This document shows, in pieces, positions 43,732 to 55,674 of a stretch of 64,000 bases of DNA. Origin of the DNA: Candidatus Gullanella endobia (GTDB lineage Bacteria; Pseudomonadota; Gammaproteobacteria; Enterobacterales; Enterobacteriaceae); assembly GCF_900048035.1 (NCBI RefSeq), contig NZ_LN999832.1, positions 434,001-498,000 of the forward strand. The letters are read 5' to 3'. The number at the start of each line of letters is the position of its first letter. Position 1 is the first letter of the stretch. The notes beneath the pieces are model-generated. The model saw only the letters and a list, made by a program, of their open reading frames with translations, had not been told where the DNA came from and searched no databases. A program made the translations under genes and the position numbers.

Positions 43732-45750
43732 TTATGATTTTAATAGTAGATTTAAAAATTCAATATTACTAGAAATCCATTTTGATGGGAGCTTTGATCC
43801 ACTATAGAAAATATCTCTATCTAAGGAAAAGATTTTATCGCATAGAAATAATTCAAGGAGATTAATTACTATTTTTAGTCTGTATAAAAACAAGTAGAAA
43901 TCTGTAATAAATCATCGATATTTCACTTTGATATTCATTTTCTACATAAGCAAAGAGATCTGAAAATAAATTTTTTTAAATTTTATTTCCTTAATAGTAA
44001 AGATATAGCATTCAGTATCGTATAATAAATACGCATCTATAATAGTAATATTTATTTCTTATAGTAGAAGTTAATATTATTCAAGCTCAAAAATTTGTTC
44101 TTTAAAAATCTCTTAAATAAGACGATATTATCTAAATTGGAATTAACAGTGACTACTATCAATATTTCTCTCCCTCGATATTAGTTATTATTCGATGAGG
44201 TAGTGTTTGAAAACCGATAGAAAATAATATTAAATTGCCTAATAATTTTATTAAAGTAATGGCAAAATCAATACTTTCTAAACATATTAATTTTTAATGA
44301 TAATCTGCTCAACATAGACATAGCAAAATTATTATTAATATTAGTAAATAAATAGTATTCACTAACATTAATCTCGGTGAGATTAACAGCACTATTTCGC
44401 TTAATTAAAATAGCGAAAGTTTTATTTACCTAAAGGTTAGCTAGCGTTAATTGATAATCTTTTTGCTTTATCTTTAAGGATAAAAAGTCGAATATTAATG
44501 CAAAATGATAGCATTATTTTAATCTACTACTATCATAGGCTAGTGCATTGCTTTCTTATTATTGTTAATCTTTCCTTTTTAATGTTTTTATAAGTGAAGA
44601 TAGTTACAAAAGATGGCTAATCGTATGCAATATAAAAATTTATAAGCGAAGGTAATAATATTTTTCTGTAAGCTTTTTACAGCGCTAATTGTAAATTTAT
44701 TTATCAATAAGCAGAAAAAATATTTTTATTAAATATTCAATAATTTTACGAAATGTTTAGTTATTCTTTTATGCTTAATTATTCCTGATACAAAAAGGTC
44801 AGGTACTACATTTTATTTAAGTAATAGTTATTACCGCCTGATAATAAAATTATTCGTAAGTACAAATGTTATACGATAATATGATACTGTTTCAAATTAA
44901 ATAGCATAAAAATTAAATGTTATATTATAACAATCATTTCTGATAAGCTATTTCGTGTAATATTACTAATTAATTTGTTTTTATCCTATATTAATTTATA
45001 CAATTGTATTGTATTGGGTATTCTATTAATAATAGAATTAGATAACTAAATAATTATACTATCATAAGATACTTATAGCCTAATCGATGTATTCCTGATC
45101 GCATATACGTAAAATTTATATAGATTCTGATTAAGTTAGTCAACTGACTGGTACTAGTAAATTACTTTACTATTATGCTAAAAGATAAGCATTAAGTCGA
45201 ATTTTATTAATACAATATGGCAATAAATCTGTTAACATAGACGAATTTGACTTTTTCTGTATACCACATTTTTCTGATTAATGTGTTATAAACAGTTTAG
45301 CATATTTACAGTTTTTATAGGATAGATTTAAATTTCAATATAACTGCTACAATGAAACCATTAATGTATATTTTATATTTCACTTTTCGCAATAATATTA
45401 GAAGCAAATTTCAAATGTGAAATAGTACTAGTACTAGCTAATATCTAACTATAAAAAATCTACGCTGATAATAGTTATTAAAATAATCCGAGTGTAGTTT
45501 TATTGATAGCATAGCCATTCAATACTAACGTCAATTAATTTTATTTATATCTTTTCTTTTATCAAAGATATAGATTCGCTTACTACTATTGCTTTCGATA
45601 TTAATGTCAATATACATCTCTAAAAATTAAGATTATTTTTTCTAGTTAATTTACTACTCAGTCGAGAAGCTCTATTACTGTTACTAACGGAGATCTAGTT
45701 ATGAGTTTTTATAGCGCGCATCTATGCCGATAGAATGATTGAATTTCTAT
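43732..45750 (-). pseudogene. mutL: Decayed mutL (DNA mismatch repair)
   Basis: MutL couples MutS mismatch recognition to MutH and UvrD. The 2.0 kb gap between amiB and miaA has the length and place of mutL. The start, 4 nt after the amiB stop, reads IEIQSF, matching MPIQVL. Near 45611 IDINIESNSSKRIYI matches IDIDIERGGAKLIRI of the ATPase domain. At the 3' end an open tail PSKWISSNIEF then NLLLKS and a stop (43790-43732) fits PPGGLLQSVDL and the terminal residues of MutL. The interior is not readable. Loss of mismatch repair would promote the AT drift seen throughout. Confidence 0.72.
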
Positions 45751-45754
45751 AAAA

Positions 45755-47500
45755 TCAAACGGATGGTATAGATAAAACCTGTCCTAATATAAGTTTATTA
45801 GATGTCATACCATTGATACGTTTAATTTCGATGATGGGTACTCTATAATGTAAGGCAATTGCAATCAATGTATCGCCACGTACAATTTTATGTTGATAAG
45901 GAATACTAGACAGCGTAACTGGTTTATTCGATATTATTTTTAATGGTAATACAGTTTGTAGACTTCTGCTAACTGGAAGAGATAATTTTTGTCCTATTAA
46001 AATACCGTTTTTTTTTATCGCGTTTAGCGTACGAATCGATGAAATACTGATATCGTACTGACGAGAGATGGAGGATAGCGTCTCATTAGCTTTAACAATA
46101 TGATAACTAACAGAGGGTACTAGCATACTAGTATTGGAATATTTTGCTATCTTGGTATGATTAGTACTGATATTAAGCACAGGATTGACATCCTGTGATT
46201 TTTTTTTAAGCTTTTGACTAGTTGTTTTAAGTGGATCTGTTAGGAAATAAGTACGTAAGCCCATATATATAGCGTTGGCAATCTTATTCTGATATTTATT
46301 ACTACTAAGCAATTGTTCTTCTTTTATATTACTTATAAAACCAATTTCCACTAGCAGTGATGGAATATCTGGTAAACGCAGGACGCTGAGGCTGGCATAT
46401 TCCGGACGGCGTTTATGAAGAGCACTTACTCTCTGTAATTGACTTAACACTTTCACCGCTATATCATATCCTACACGCTGTGAGTAACCGAATTGCAGAT
46501 CTAGCAATACTTGGCTAAGATAGGGATCGATCTTTTTATTAGCTAGAAAATCGCCTACACTACCCGATGATTTAGGTTTTTTTTCACGCTGTTCCAACCA
46601 GTTTACCATTTCACTTTTAGCTCGTTTATTAGAAAGTATCCATACAGATGCCCCTCTAGCACTACGATTAAGTGCAGCATTGGCATGAATGGAAATTAGA
46701 ACACTAGCACCATTTTTTCGTGCAACATCAGAGCGGTTTAGTAATGAAATGAAGTAATTATCATTACGGGTTAATACTGGTTTAAACATAGTATCTGCTT
46801 CAAGCAATATTTTTAATTTTCGAGCAATAGCAATGGTTACATTCTTCTCATGCAATCCATTAGGACCTGTTGCCCCTGGATCTTGACCGCCATGGCCAGC
46901 ATCAACAGCTACCACTATTGGCTTAATATTAACTAATAATTGACTATAGTCTGTTGTTGTTAAAATTGACGTTGGTTTGATCACTGCGGTAAAATTTTTT
47001 ATTATTTTTTTCGATTTGATATTCGGATTTTTTACTAATTTTAACGGCGATTGAATTCTCAAAAAAGACTTATTAGATTGTATTTTTAATACAGATACTC
47101 TAGCAGTTGGTTGTTGACTAGTTACTACCAGAATAATATTATAATTTTTTTTGATCTGTCGTATCGAAGCTTTTACATTAGATTTGCAGGTTAATTCTAA
47201 AACTAGACGCGAACTCTGTTTATTGACTGGTTTACTAGTTCGAATACGTTTAATAATATTTTTTTTACTAAACTCAAGTGGTAATCGCTTTGTCAAATTT
47301 TTCTGGTAGATATCCAGAACCACTCGCTCGGGTTTATGTAGCAAGAAAAAAGAGTATATCGGTTTTTTTTTAAACCAAATACTTATTGTTGCTTTATTGA
47401 CACTATTCGCAATGTTACTATCAACTAGAATCGCAGCTACTGTCTGCTTTATCATCAAAAATACTATTAACGCTAATATTATCCTATATTTTATCTTCAT
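45755..47500 (-). CDS. amiB: N-acetylmuramoyl-L-alanine amidase AmiB
   Basis: AmiB cleaves the stem peptide from murein and separates daughter cells under EnvC/FtsEX control. The 581 aa protein has a signal peptide (about 1-22, ...KQTVAA), an AMIN domain (about 25-127) and an Amidase_3 domain (about 194-415) with zinc and catalytic residues H203, E218, H272 and E385 (DAGHGGQDPG, SIHANA, LLVEIGFISN). Two LysM domains follow (about 465-510 and 535-580), one more than I recall for E. coli AmiB. Intact motifs suggest the cell still splits a peptidoglycan septum. tsaE is 11 nt upstream. Confidence 0.95.
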   Translation of the reverse strand: MKIKYRIILALIVFLMIKQTVAAILVDSNIANSVNKATISIWFKKKPIYSFFLLHKPERVVLDIYQKNLTKRLPLEFSKKNIIKRIRTSKPVNKQSSRLVLELTCKSNVKASIRQIKKNYNIILVVTSQQPTARVSVLKIQSNKSFLRIQSPLKLVKNPNIKSKKIIKNFTAVIKPTSILTTTDYSQLLVNIKPIVVAVDAGHGGQDPGATGPNGLHEKNVTIAIARKLKILLEADTMFKPVLTRNDNYFISLLNRSDVARKNGASVLISIHANAALNRSARGASVWILSNKRAKSEMVNWLEQREKKPKSSGSVGDFLANKKIDPYLSQVLLDLQFGYSQRVGYDIAVKVLSQLQRVSALHKRRPEYASLSVLRLPDIPSLLVEIGFISNIKEEQLLSSNKYQNKIANAIYMGLRTYFLTDPLKTTSQKLKKKSQDVNPVLNISTNHTKIAKYSNTSMLVPSVSYHIVKANETLSSISRQYDISISSIRTLNAIKKNGILIGQKLSLPVSRSLQTVLPLKIISNKPVTLSSIPYQHKIVRGDTLIAIALHYRVPIIEIKRINGMTSNKLILGQVLSIPSV

Positions 47501-47511
47501 GAAAATATTCT

Positions 47512-47976
47512 CTATGACAGTATTAAAAGGTCTAATATATTCTTACCTTTTATACTCATAGCTTGAGCTGTTACCTGCCGACCATCGCTTTGATACTGAA
47601 ATATCAAGGTGATATCTGCTACTGGAAAAATACCTTCTCCGCGTTGTGGCCATTCGACTAAATATAGAGCAGTATTATCAAAATAGTCCCGAATTCCTAA
47701 AAACTCAAGTTCTTCTGGATCTGTTAAGCGATAAAGATCAAAATGATATACCGTCCAATGTAGCAAAGTATAAGACTCAACAAGAGCATAAGTTGGACTT
47801 TTCAAGTTACCTGTATATCCTAATGCACGCAAAAAACCATGACAGAATGTAGTTTTACCAGTACCAAGATCACCATAAAGATAAATTAAGCAAGGTTTCC
47901 AGCAGATAGCAGCAACTGAAGTACCTAGTGCAACAGTTTCCATTTCATTTCGTAGGGATATTATCCGTTTTTCCAT
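47512..47976 (-). CDS. tsaE: tRNA t6A biosynthesis ATPase TsaE
   Basis: TsaE is the ATPase that, with TsaB and TsaD, makes t6A37 in ANN-reading tRNAs. The 154 aa protein (E. coli 153) carries the P-loop GDLGTGKTTFCHGF (35-48), VKSPTYALVESY-like residues (LKSPTYALVESY), VYHFDLYRLTDPEELEF and LVEWPQRGEG. It is the first gene of the tsaE-amiB pair. In E. coli nnr precedes it; that region is now spacer. Confidence 0.96.
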   Translation of the reverse strand: MEKRIISLRNEMETVALGTSVAAICWKPCLIYLYGDLGTGKTTFCHGFLRALGYTGNLKSPTYALVESYTLLHWTVYHFDLYRLTDPEELEFLGIRDYFDNTALYLVEWPQRGEGIFPVADITLIFQYQSDGRQVTAQAMSIKGKNILDLLILS

Positions 47977-50404
47977 ATCTATTTTAATCTGTAACTTTAT
48001 AAGTAATAATAGAATATATATATAATTTTCAACGAAATAGTGTATATCTAATTACTAATCATGTGTCAGTATTTTTATTACCGAAATACAACATAGTATC
48101 ATATAAGTATATGTGTTCTATATAGACCATTATGTTTAATTGTAACGTTTTTTAGGATTGTATCCTGCTAATTAAATAGCGATTAATTAAAATTATTTTT
48201 TCAACACAATGGAATAAACATGCTAAAAATTGCAAATTGAATGAGAGTTATTCACCACTTTATATTGAAAATCACAGATAAGAACTGTATATTACGGTCT
48301 TTAATAAAAGAAGTAGTCTGATCTAAAAAGGATATGTTTTATCTTTAATAATTCTTTTTTACTTCATCATTTTTAGTTATAAAACCATGCTTTGGCAGAA
48401 TTGAAGTACTCACTTAAAAATATATGATAGCAATGATAATAAGATAAGAAAAAGAAAAAAGAAAAGCAAAAGGATGATGCTAGTAACCTTAATAATAGTA
48501 TTTGAGCTATGAACTATGATAATAGTAATACTTAAAATATTTAATGAGCATAATTAACAATATCTAGAATGCTGATGCAATAAATTTCTGATAAATTTAT
48601 GTGTAAATAATATTATGATTATTCTAATAATTTAATTAGTGCTCTATTTAAAGTAAAGATTATAACCTTTGAGTTATGTACAATAATATAATATTTTAAT
48701 ATTAACAGTAAGCTATTTTAAATTTAACACTTAACATATAAGTTCTTAATATATTATAATTCCATTATTCTACGAAATACACTAGCATAGTACGATCTAA
48801 TAATACAAATATGATTTACTTTAATAAAAAACAAGAAAGCATCTTATAAAGATAATTTTTATCTTTTATAAAGATCAAAATATAAAATTTTTTAAGTTTT
48901 AATACTATTGAAAAGTTTTATTATTAGAGCTTGATTAGTTTTGATCTATTTTTAATTTTTAGTTTTATTCAGTTTTTCTGAAAACTATAGATTTTAAAAT
49001 TAATCTATCTAATAATCTTATTTATTATGCTATTTTATTATAAATAAAACTAACATTATCATAATATATGATAATTTTGTTATTAATCATTATCTTAACA
49101 TTGCATACTAGGTTTAGTAAACCTAATTAACGCACAATGGTTATCTATAGTTTCTTGTGATCATATTTAGCATAACTGATATTATGTTTTTATTTTATCT
49201 TATGCTAATTTCTCTTAGCCACTGTTATTTATATTTGTTACAATTATTTTGGCAAAATTATCTAGACAAGTATTGATTAGTTTTATTTTTTAAATATTAA
49301 TTAATAATTAAAATATATAATGAACATTAATATAATGATTGTTAATACTAATACTAGTACTAATTCTATTAGTAACCGATAAAATCAAAAATAATTTTCA
49401 TACCAGCTTTCTAATTTATGTATTATATACTTTAATTATCATTTATAACTAAATTATCGACATCTTATCTGATAATATAAAGTGATTTTCATGTATAAAT
49501 AGTTATTATAACAGAAAGTAATATAATTAGTAATTATAACATCAGAAGTTTCTAGGTAGACATCTTTTATCATAAAATTTAATAAATTAGTTAACTATAT
49601 TTTTATGTTCACTTTTAAAGTAGAATATTTATCTAGATATTTAATATTACTTTCATTAAATCAAAAGTTACTATTATTGAATAGATCATTTATAATATAA
49701 AATATTTAATCTTTATAAGAACTATCAAAAATTAAATAAAATTAAAATTTTCTAATTGATGATAATGATACTATCATTATATTTACAGATAACTATTTAA
49801 ATTTTTTTCATTATATAAAATAAGTATTACGTTATATGATAAATTATAGAAAATGTGTTTATACTTAGAAATATAGTGTATAACAAAGTTCAATGCTAGT
49901 GTTAGTATTTTCGATTACAATCGTATTTTAAATATAACCTGAAATACTTTTTATAAGTATAAATACCGTACCGTAATTTTATTTATCTTGTTTAAAAAGT
50001 ATTAAAATGCTGAACTAGTACTAAGTAAGCAGATAGTTTTCATTAATCATCTATTATACTTTATGTGCTATCTTATTTATTTCTATTTAGTCTGAAAGGT
50101 AATATAAAATATTAAATATTATTGTAATTAATATTATTAATTAGTTTTATTTATTATTCGTAATATATTTTTAAGATATTTTATATCAGTGTAATTATTG
50201 ACTAAATTTATTTGTATTATTTACTTATATTCATTAAGTTATATTTCTTTTTTATTAAAAAGAAGAAATTTAATTATTATTACAGTATGTTAAAATGCTA
50301 TATGCTAATATTTTTATAAATTTTATTTTGGAAATATGAATAGTATAATAGTTAATATTTTCTTGATCTATAACAGTTAAAATATAACAAAAAATAGATT
50401 GTTA

Positions 50405-50442
50405 AATTAACTTAATAATTTTAAAAAATTATTAAGTTAATT
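50405..50442. repeat. 18-bp perfect inverted repeat
   Basis: AATTAACTTAATAATTTT (50405-50422) and its exact reverse complement (50425-50442), separated by two bases. It can form a hairpin or cruciform. It is the longest perfect stem in the 3.9 kb spacer, with no gene within 1.4 kb. Confidence 0.85.
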
Positions 50443-50495
50443 CATAATAACAGCTATTATTATAGAAATAATATTATTAATTTCTGTATTAGTTT

Positions 50496-50535
50496 AAATA
50501 TCTTATATATCAGTTTTATTATATATAAGATATTT
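50496..50535. repeat. 15-bp perfect inverted repeat
   Basis: AAATATCTTATATAT (50496-50510) and its exact reverse complement (50521-50535) with a 10-nt loop, 53 bp after the 18-bp repeat. Confidence 0.8.
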
Positions 50536-50622
50536 CAGAAATAAATATTTTTATTTTACCCTACTTAATAGGATTAATAATATTTATTATCTTACCTCAA
50601 GAATAATCATGAATATATTTTA

Positions 50623-50657
50623 ATAAAACTATTATCATAGAACAATAATAGTTTTAT
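50623..50657. repeat. 13-bp perfect inverted repeat
   Basis: ATAAAACTATTAT (50623-50635) and its reverse complement (50645-50657) with a 9-nt loop; third member of the cluster. Confidence 0.75.
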
Positions 50658-51850
50658 ATTCCTGTACTATGTTTTATTTTTTCATGATAAAATCTATATT
50701 TTCTAGTAAGCATACTTTCTAAGTTTTTTTCTTTAATATCATTAATTATCGAAATTGAAAACGATATACTGGTTTTAATAATTTTTACCAATGTAAATAA
50801 ATGTATCATTCAAATTATAATTAAAATATAGGAGAAGTAATTAAGTTTATTAAAACATTGCTCTATCATTTTAAAAATTCGATTTCTTTAAGATTTAGTA
50901 TCAATGTAAATTATATTCGATATGATACATAGATAAAAGGATATCTATTTTGTAATTTCTATAAATATCTTCTTATCAGAAAAATTATTCGTACTTAATA
51001 GCTTATTAATTCAATAACTTCGAATATTACTTATCAGAACTTTATTTTTCTACTACAAAATTTGCTCTTTTATGTTGAAATTATTTCTGTACAAATCAAG
51101 CAAAAAGAATTTTTATATATTATTTAAATTTATCTGGATGATAAAATAGATTTTTGTATTAAAAATTTCTATAACATAGAAATGTGTTGAGAATCTTATT
51201 GGTGTAAGATCTATAATATTAGATTGATAATCTACAGTATATTAGTCGTATTATTCATTTATTTAAAAAATAAATAGAAAGATATAAAATATATTTTATA
51301 AATGTAATTAAATTACATTTTAAAACATGTGAATAATTACAATCTGTTTTTTTAAAAAAACTATCAGATTAATTTTTAATTTTAAATGATTATTTTATAA
51401 GTATTTAAATCATTACTTTAGTAAAATTTACTAATGATATTAAATTTTAACTATTTAATAAAAATTAATGAAAACTAGTATAATTTACATTCTATATTTA
51501 GAAAAATTGTTTTTTTTGATTGATTTAAGTATGTATCAAAATTAATCTTCATAATTTAAATTATTAATTAAGATATCATAAATTGATTCTTAATTTATTT
51601 TTATAATATATATAAAAACAATTATAAAGTTAACTGAAAAGAATTATATTATAATTATATATTTTGTATATTAAAGTATTCGATAATGCTGATAATATTA
51701 TTACTATTGTGGTAGTAGTAAAGATCTTTTAGAAAAATCTGTATAGAAAAATACAATAATACAAAATTGTATTTCATTAGAGAAAATTTAAAATAATAAA
51801 AGAAATCTTGATGTGAATATAGTTAATTACTTAATACACAAAAAGAAAAA

Positions 51851-51925
51851 TGGAGCGGGAAACGAGGCTCGAACTCGCGACCCCAACCTTGGCAAGGTTG
51901 TGCTCTACCACTGAGCTATTCCCGC
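51851..51925 (-). tRNA. glyV: tRNA-Gly (anticodon GCC)
   Basis: Acceptor GCGGGAA/TTCCCGC, D arm AGCTCAGTGGTAGAGC, anticodon stem-loop CAACC-TTGCCAA-GGTTG giving GCC, and T arm CGCGAG-TTCGAGC-CTCGT. The 3' TCCA is encoded, unlike the other three tRNAs here. In E. coli three tandem tRNA-Gly genes lie next to orn; one remains. Confidence 0.97.
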
Positions 51926-52064
51926 TCAAGCTCTTTTAACTTATGAAGTAACTTAAGAGATTATACGCAAATAATGCATTATTGCAATATCTTTTAGTGT
52001 TGAAAACACGTTTTCTGTTTTGATTGATGTAAAAATAAACAAATTTATAATTTATTTCTATTAA

Positions 52065-52610
52065 TTACAGAGAGATAAAATGATCACGATAATAAGCTAA
52101 CTCTGCTACTGATTCTCGAATATCATCCAATGCTTGATGAGTGTTGTTTTTTTTTAGCCTAGATAAAATTTCTGGTTTCCATCGAAATGCCAATTCTTTT
52201 AGCGTACTAACATCTAGATAACGGTAGTGAAAATATGCTTCAAGAGCTGGCATGTAGCGGAATAAGAACTGCCGATCCTGACCAACACTATTACCGCAAA
52301 TTGGCGATTTCCCTGCTGGTACCCATTCGGAAAGAAAGGCTAAGGTTTTCACTGCTGCTGCGTCTTCATTAAGAAGACTTTGTCTTACTCGATTAATCAA
52401 TCCACTAGCGGTATGAATACGAATATTCCATTCATCCATTAATGCTAATTGTTTATCAGATTGATGGATAGCTAATACCGGACCTTCTGCTAAAATAGCC
52501 AGGTTAGTATCAGTAACTAGTGTTGCTATTTCAATAATACGATCACGTTTTGGATTAAGACCACTCATTTCTAGATCAATCCAAATTAAGTTCTTATCAT
52601 TAATCGACAT
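52065..52610 (-). CDS. orn: Oligoribonuclease
   Basis: Orn degrades RNA dinucleotides and other very short oligomers, completing mRNA turnover. The 181 aa protein equals E. coli in length. DEDDh residues are visible: D12 and E14 in [10 protein letters not shown], the Asp in [14 protein letters not shown], and His/Asp in [17 protein letters not shown]. It is downstream-adjacent to tRNA-Gly and divergent from psd, as E. coli orn is from rsgA-psd. Confidence 0.98.
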   Translation of the reverse strand: MSINDKNLIWIDLEMSGLNPKRDRIIEIATLVTDTNLAILAEGPVLAIHQSDKQLALMDEWNIRIHTASGLINRVRQSLLNEDAAAVKTLAFLSEWVPAGKSPICGNSVGQDRQFLFRYMPALEAYFHYRYLDVSTLKELAFRWKPEILSRLKKNNTHQALDDIRESVAELAYYRDHFISL

Positions 52611-52754
52611 AATTCTCTCATAGAGAAAATTTTTTAATTTATATAATAAAATACTTTATATAATAATATTTCGTTATTATAAGTAATTTACCTCTTAAAC
52701 AAATTACAGTGAGAAAAAATAACTATTAAAAGATCATAAGTATCAATTTCAGTT

Positions 52755-53010
52755 AAAATTAGCGTCTCTTTTAGTAAGATTTTGAATTATGTATTAAAAA
52801 TAAAAAATTTTTGAACAAAGTTTAAAATAGTGTTTTTATTAGACGATTAGATATATATTTATTGCTGTAATTTTTGCTATGCGTGTAAATTTTTATTTAT
52901 AAGTAACAAATTAATTTAGCATATTAGAAAAATAATTATCTAAAATCAATAATATTATTAATTCGATTTATTTGTGTTATTTTATATTGATTCGACAAGA
53001 TTTTTCATAA
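52755..53010 (+). pseudogene. rsgA: Possible fossil of rsgA (30S-assembly GTPase)
   Basis: E. coli has rsgA between orn and psd on the psd strand; the gap here is 879 bp. Plus-strand fragments fit weakly: KISVSF then ILNYVL near 52755-52800 (compare QIVIVS and NIIDRYL), IVF and LLDD near 52823-52848 (compare IIVLNKIDLLDD), and IDSTRF near 52987 (compare IDSPGVREF). Each match is short, and the order is right but not the spacing. Treat as tentative; the rest of 52611-53489 shows nothing. Confidence 0.35.
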
Positions 53011-53489
53011 AAGTATTAAATTAATCGCTGTAAATATAAATTAAATTATTATCATCTAACTCTTTCGTTAAAGCCACTTTAAAAAATTTTTATTAATTGT
53101 TATCTGCTAACATGAAAAATAATATAATTATTTTTTATCATACTAAATAAATTTAATGATATCGACAAATTATATAATAATAGATTAGATATGCAAATTT
53201 TTTATAATTAATCTTAGCTCAGTTAGGTAAGCAAAGAAAAAACTTACTTAATATATTTTTGCTACGAATATATAAAAATTATGATTAATAATATTTCTGA
53301 TAATTGAAATTATTAGTAGTATATTACTATTGTGTTTCTATGTTGTTTAACTATATTGATCATGCAAATAATTTTTCATAAGTTGTAATAAATTAACTTT
53401 TTGATAATACTATCACGATTAGTACAATGCAATTGATTTTATCTAAACACATAACAGAGATGAGATCTCTATGCCGGATAAAATAAAGA

Positions 53490-54377
53490 ATGCTAAATAG
53501 AATAAAGATTATTTTACAATACTTATTACCTAAGCGCTGGTTAACAAAATTAGTTGGTTGGAGTGCTGAACGTCGCTGTGGTTGGCTAACATATGGAGCG
53601 ATTAAACTTTTCATTTATTGGTATAAAATCAACATGCAGGAAGTAAAACAACCGGATATATCTGCTTATCCTACTTTTAATGCGTTTTTTATTAGGTTAT
53701 TGAGTAATAAAGCCAGACCTATTGATTTTGACCCTAACGTGATTGTATTGCCGGTAGATGGAATGATTTCTCAGTTCGGTATAATTAAGGGAAACCAAGT
53801 ATTTCAGGCGAAAGGTCATCATTATAGCTTAGAAGCATTGTTAGCTGGCTATAAGTCTATGGCTAACCTGTTTTACGATGGTACTTTCGTCACTATCTAT
53901 CTTTCTCCGCGGGATTATCATCGCGTACATATGCCCTGCAACGGTATATTACGCGAAATGTTATACGTACCAGGAAAACTTTTTTCGGTAAATCAGTTTA
54001 TGGTAGAAAACATTCCAAATTTATTTGCTTTAAACGAGCGAATTATTTGCTTATTTGATACAGATTTCGGTCCAATGGTACAGATATTAGTAGGAGCAAC
54101 TATTGTTAGTAGTATTGAAACTGTATGGACGGAAACTCTTACTCTTCCAAAAAATGGGGTAATAAATCGCTGGCAATATCCTAAAGCAAACACAGATGGA
54201 GCGTTAATATTATTAAAAGGCCAAGAAATGGGGTATTTTAAGCTAGGTTCTACTGTCATTAATCTTTTTGCTAAAAAAAAGATATTATTAGATAGATATT
54301 TATATACTAAATGCATTACTCGTGTTGGTCAGCGATTAGCTTGTGGCATCATGAAAAATAACAGGTTACTGATTTAA
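53490..54377 (+). CDS. psd: Phosphatidylserine decarboxylase proenzyme
   Basis: Psd makes phosphatidylethanolamine at the inner membrane. The 295 aa proenzyme (E. coli 322) self-cleaves at LGST (252-255), turning S254 into the pyruvoyl group; D90 and H147 of the cleavage triad are conserved ([19 protein letters not shown]). The alpha chain is shorter than in E. coli, ending [10 protein letters not shown], so the acidic tail is gone. Start ATG 53490 aligns with the family start MLN. mscM, which follows psd in E. coli, is not seen. Confidence 0.97.
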   Translation: MLNRIKIILQYLLPKRWLTKLVGWSAERRCGWLTYGAIKLFIYWYKINMQEVKQPDISAYPTFNAFFIRLLSNKARPIDFDPNVIVLPVDGMISQFGIIKGNQVFQAKGHHYSLEALLAGYKSMANLFYDGTFVTIYLSPRDYHRVHMPCNGILREMLYVPGKLFSVNQFMVENIPNLFALNERIICLFDTDFGPMVQILVGATIVSSIETVWTETLTLPKNGVINRWQYPKANTDGALILLKGQEMGYFKLGSTVINLFAKKKILLDRYLYTKCITRVGQRLACGIMKNNRLLI

Positions 54378-55674
54378 TTTATATATGTGGTTAAGCAGAA
54401 AGTTTTTTATCTTTTCACTTAATTGCATTTTTCTTTTTATGGTAATTACTAATTCTCTTTTCCTAAAGAGATAAATTAATAAGATATGAAAATATAAGAC
54501 TTATATAGCGATTGTTTAGAATTTTTATATAGAACTAAATACTATTAACAAATAAAAAGTATTAAAAAGATGAAAAGTTAAAGAATATGAATAATTTTTA
54601 CTACTTACTTAGGCTGACTTAGTAAGTATATGATAAAAAATAACTTTGTTTAGCCACTATTAATACGTAATAGTAATTTTTAATTATTAATTATTATATG
54701 CTAACATACTAATAACTATCTAATAGATTTTAACTATCATCAATACTATAGGAGTAGGTGTTGACATATAATGCCAACGATTTATTGAACTATTAGTGTA
54801 GTTACTACAAAGTAACTAAGATATATAAATTATTAAACAATATTGAAAAATACTTTTTAATGTTACTTATATCACTCTGTTTATTATAACAGGTCTACTA
54901 TTTATTTTAAAAAATGAAATTAAATTGTATTTATTTAATTTAAAATAATCACTAAAAGCTATTTTATACTATATTTCTAAAATGTTATAAATATAGTTGA
55001 CAACTTATTTAACTTGAGTAAGTTATGTAAAATAATTATTAATTAATAATAATAGAAAAATAATATACTATTAAAATGTATGTCGCTTAATAAATTGACC
55101 TGATTGATATCTTTATTAACTGAAAATAAAGAAGATTGATAAATAGTTTGCTACCATCTGTATGGAGAGTTAATTGAAAATTATCTTCCTTGATATTAAA
55201 AAATATATTATAGCTAAATGCTACGTATCATTTAGCTACTAGTCATAGGCATATTGAAGTATAATTTTTTAAAGATAATCCGATCTAATAGAGATTACTA
55301 TTAGTAATGGAAATATAAATATAATGTGAATGCTATATTTTATATTTTTGCATATTATTTTTGATAAAAGACTATTTCCCATATATTTAGATTAGCTAAT
55401 TTAAAAAAATTATAGATGTTTTAAGTTAATTACAGCTGCTTATGTTACATCTTCACTAACTAATAACGTAAAAACATACAGATTTATTAATTTAGCTTAA
55501 TCAATATTTGCTATCGATGATTTTTACATGTTTCATAAAATGAAACTTATATTTAATACAATTATAATTTATACTTCTAATTTTTATTTTTTATCAAGAT
55601 ATTAGTGATAATTATTTATATTGCTTATATTATTTTTTATTAGAGAATACAGAATAGTTTTTAACTTAGCTGCG
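54378..55674. other. Gene-free spacer between psd and epmA
   Basis: 1.3 kb without a gene, where E. coli has mscM. No fossil of mscM was recognised. psd and epmA are convergent, and no strong terminator is visible between them. Confidence 0.6.

Larger units (their letters stand above)
47977..51850. other. Longest gene-free spacer, 3.9 kb (nnr and queG positions)
   Basis: E. coli has nnr and queG between tsaE and the tRNA-Gly genes. I could not read either in any frame. Base composition is extreme, with almost no GC-containing words. The stretch holds three long perfect inverted repeats at 50405-50657 (annotated separately) and the small palindrome TAGGTTTAGTAAACCTA at 49109-49125. No tRNA-like or other structured RNA was recognised. 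Confidence 0.6.
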
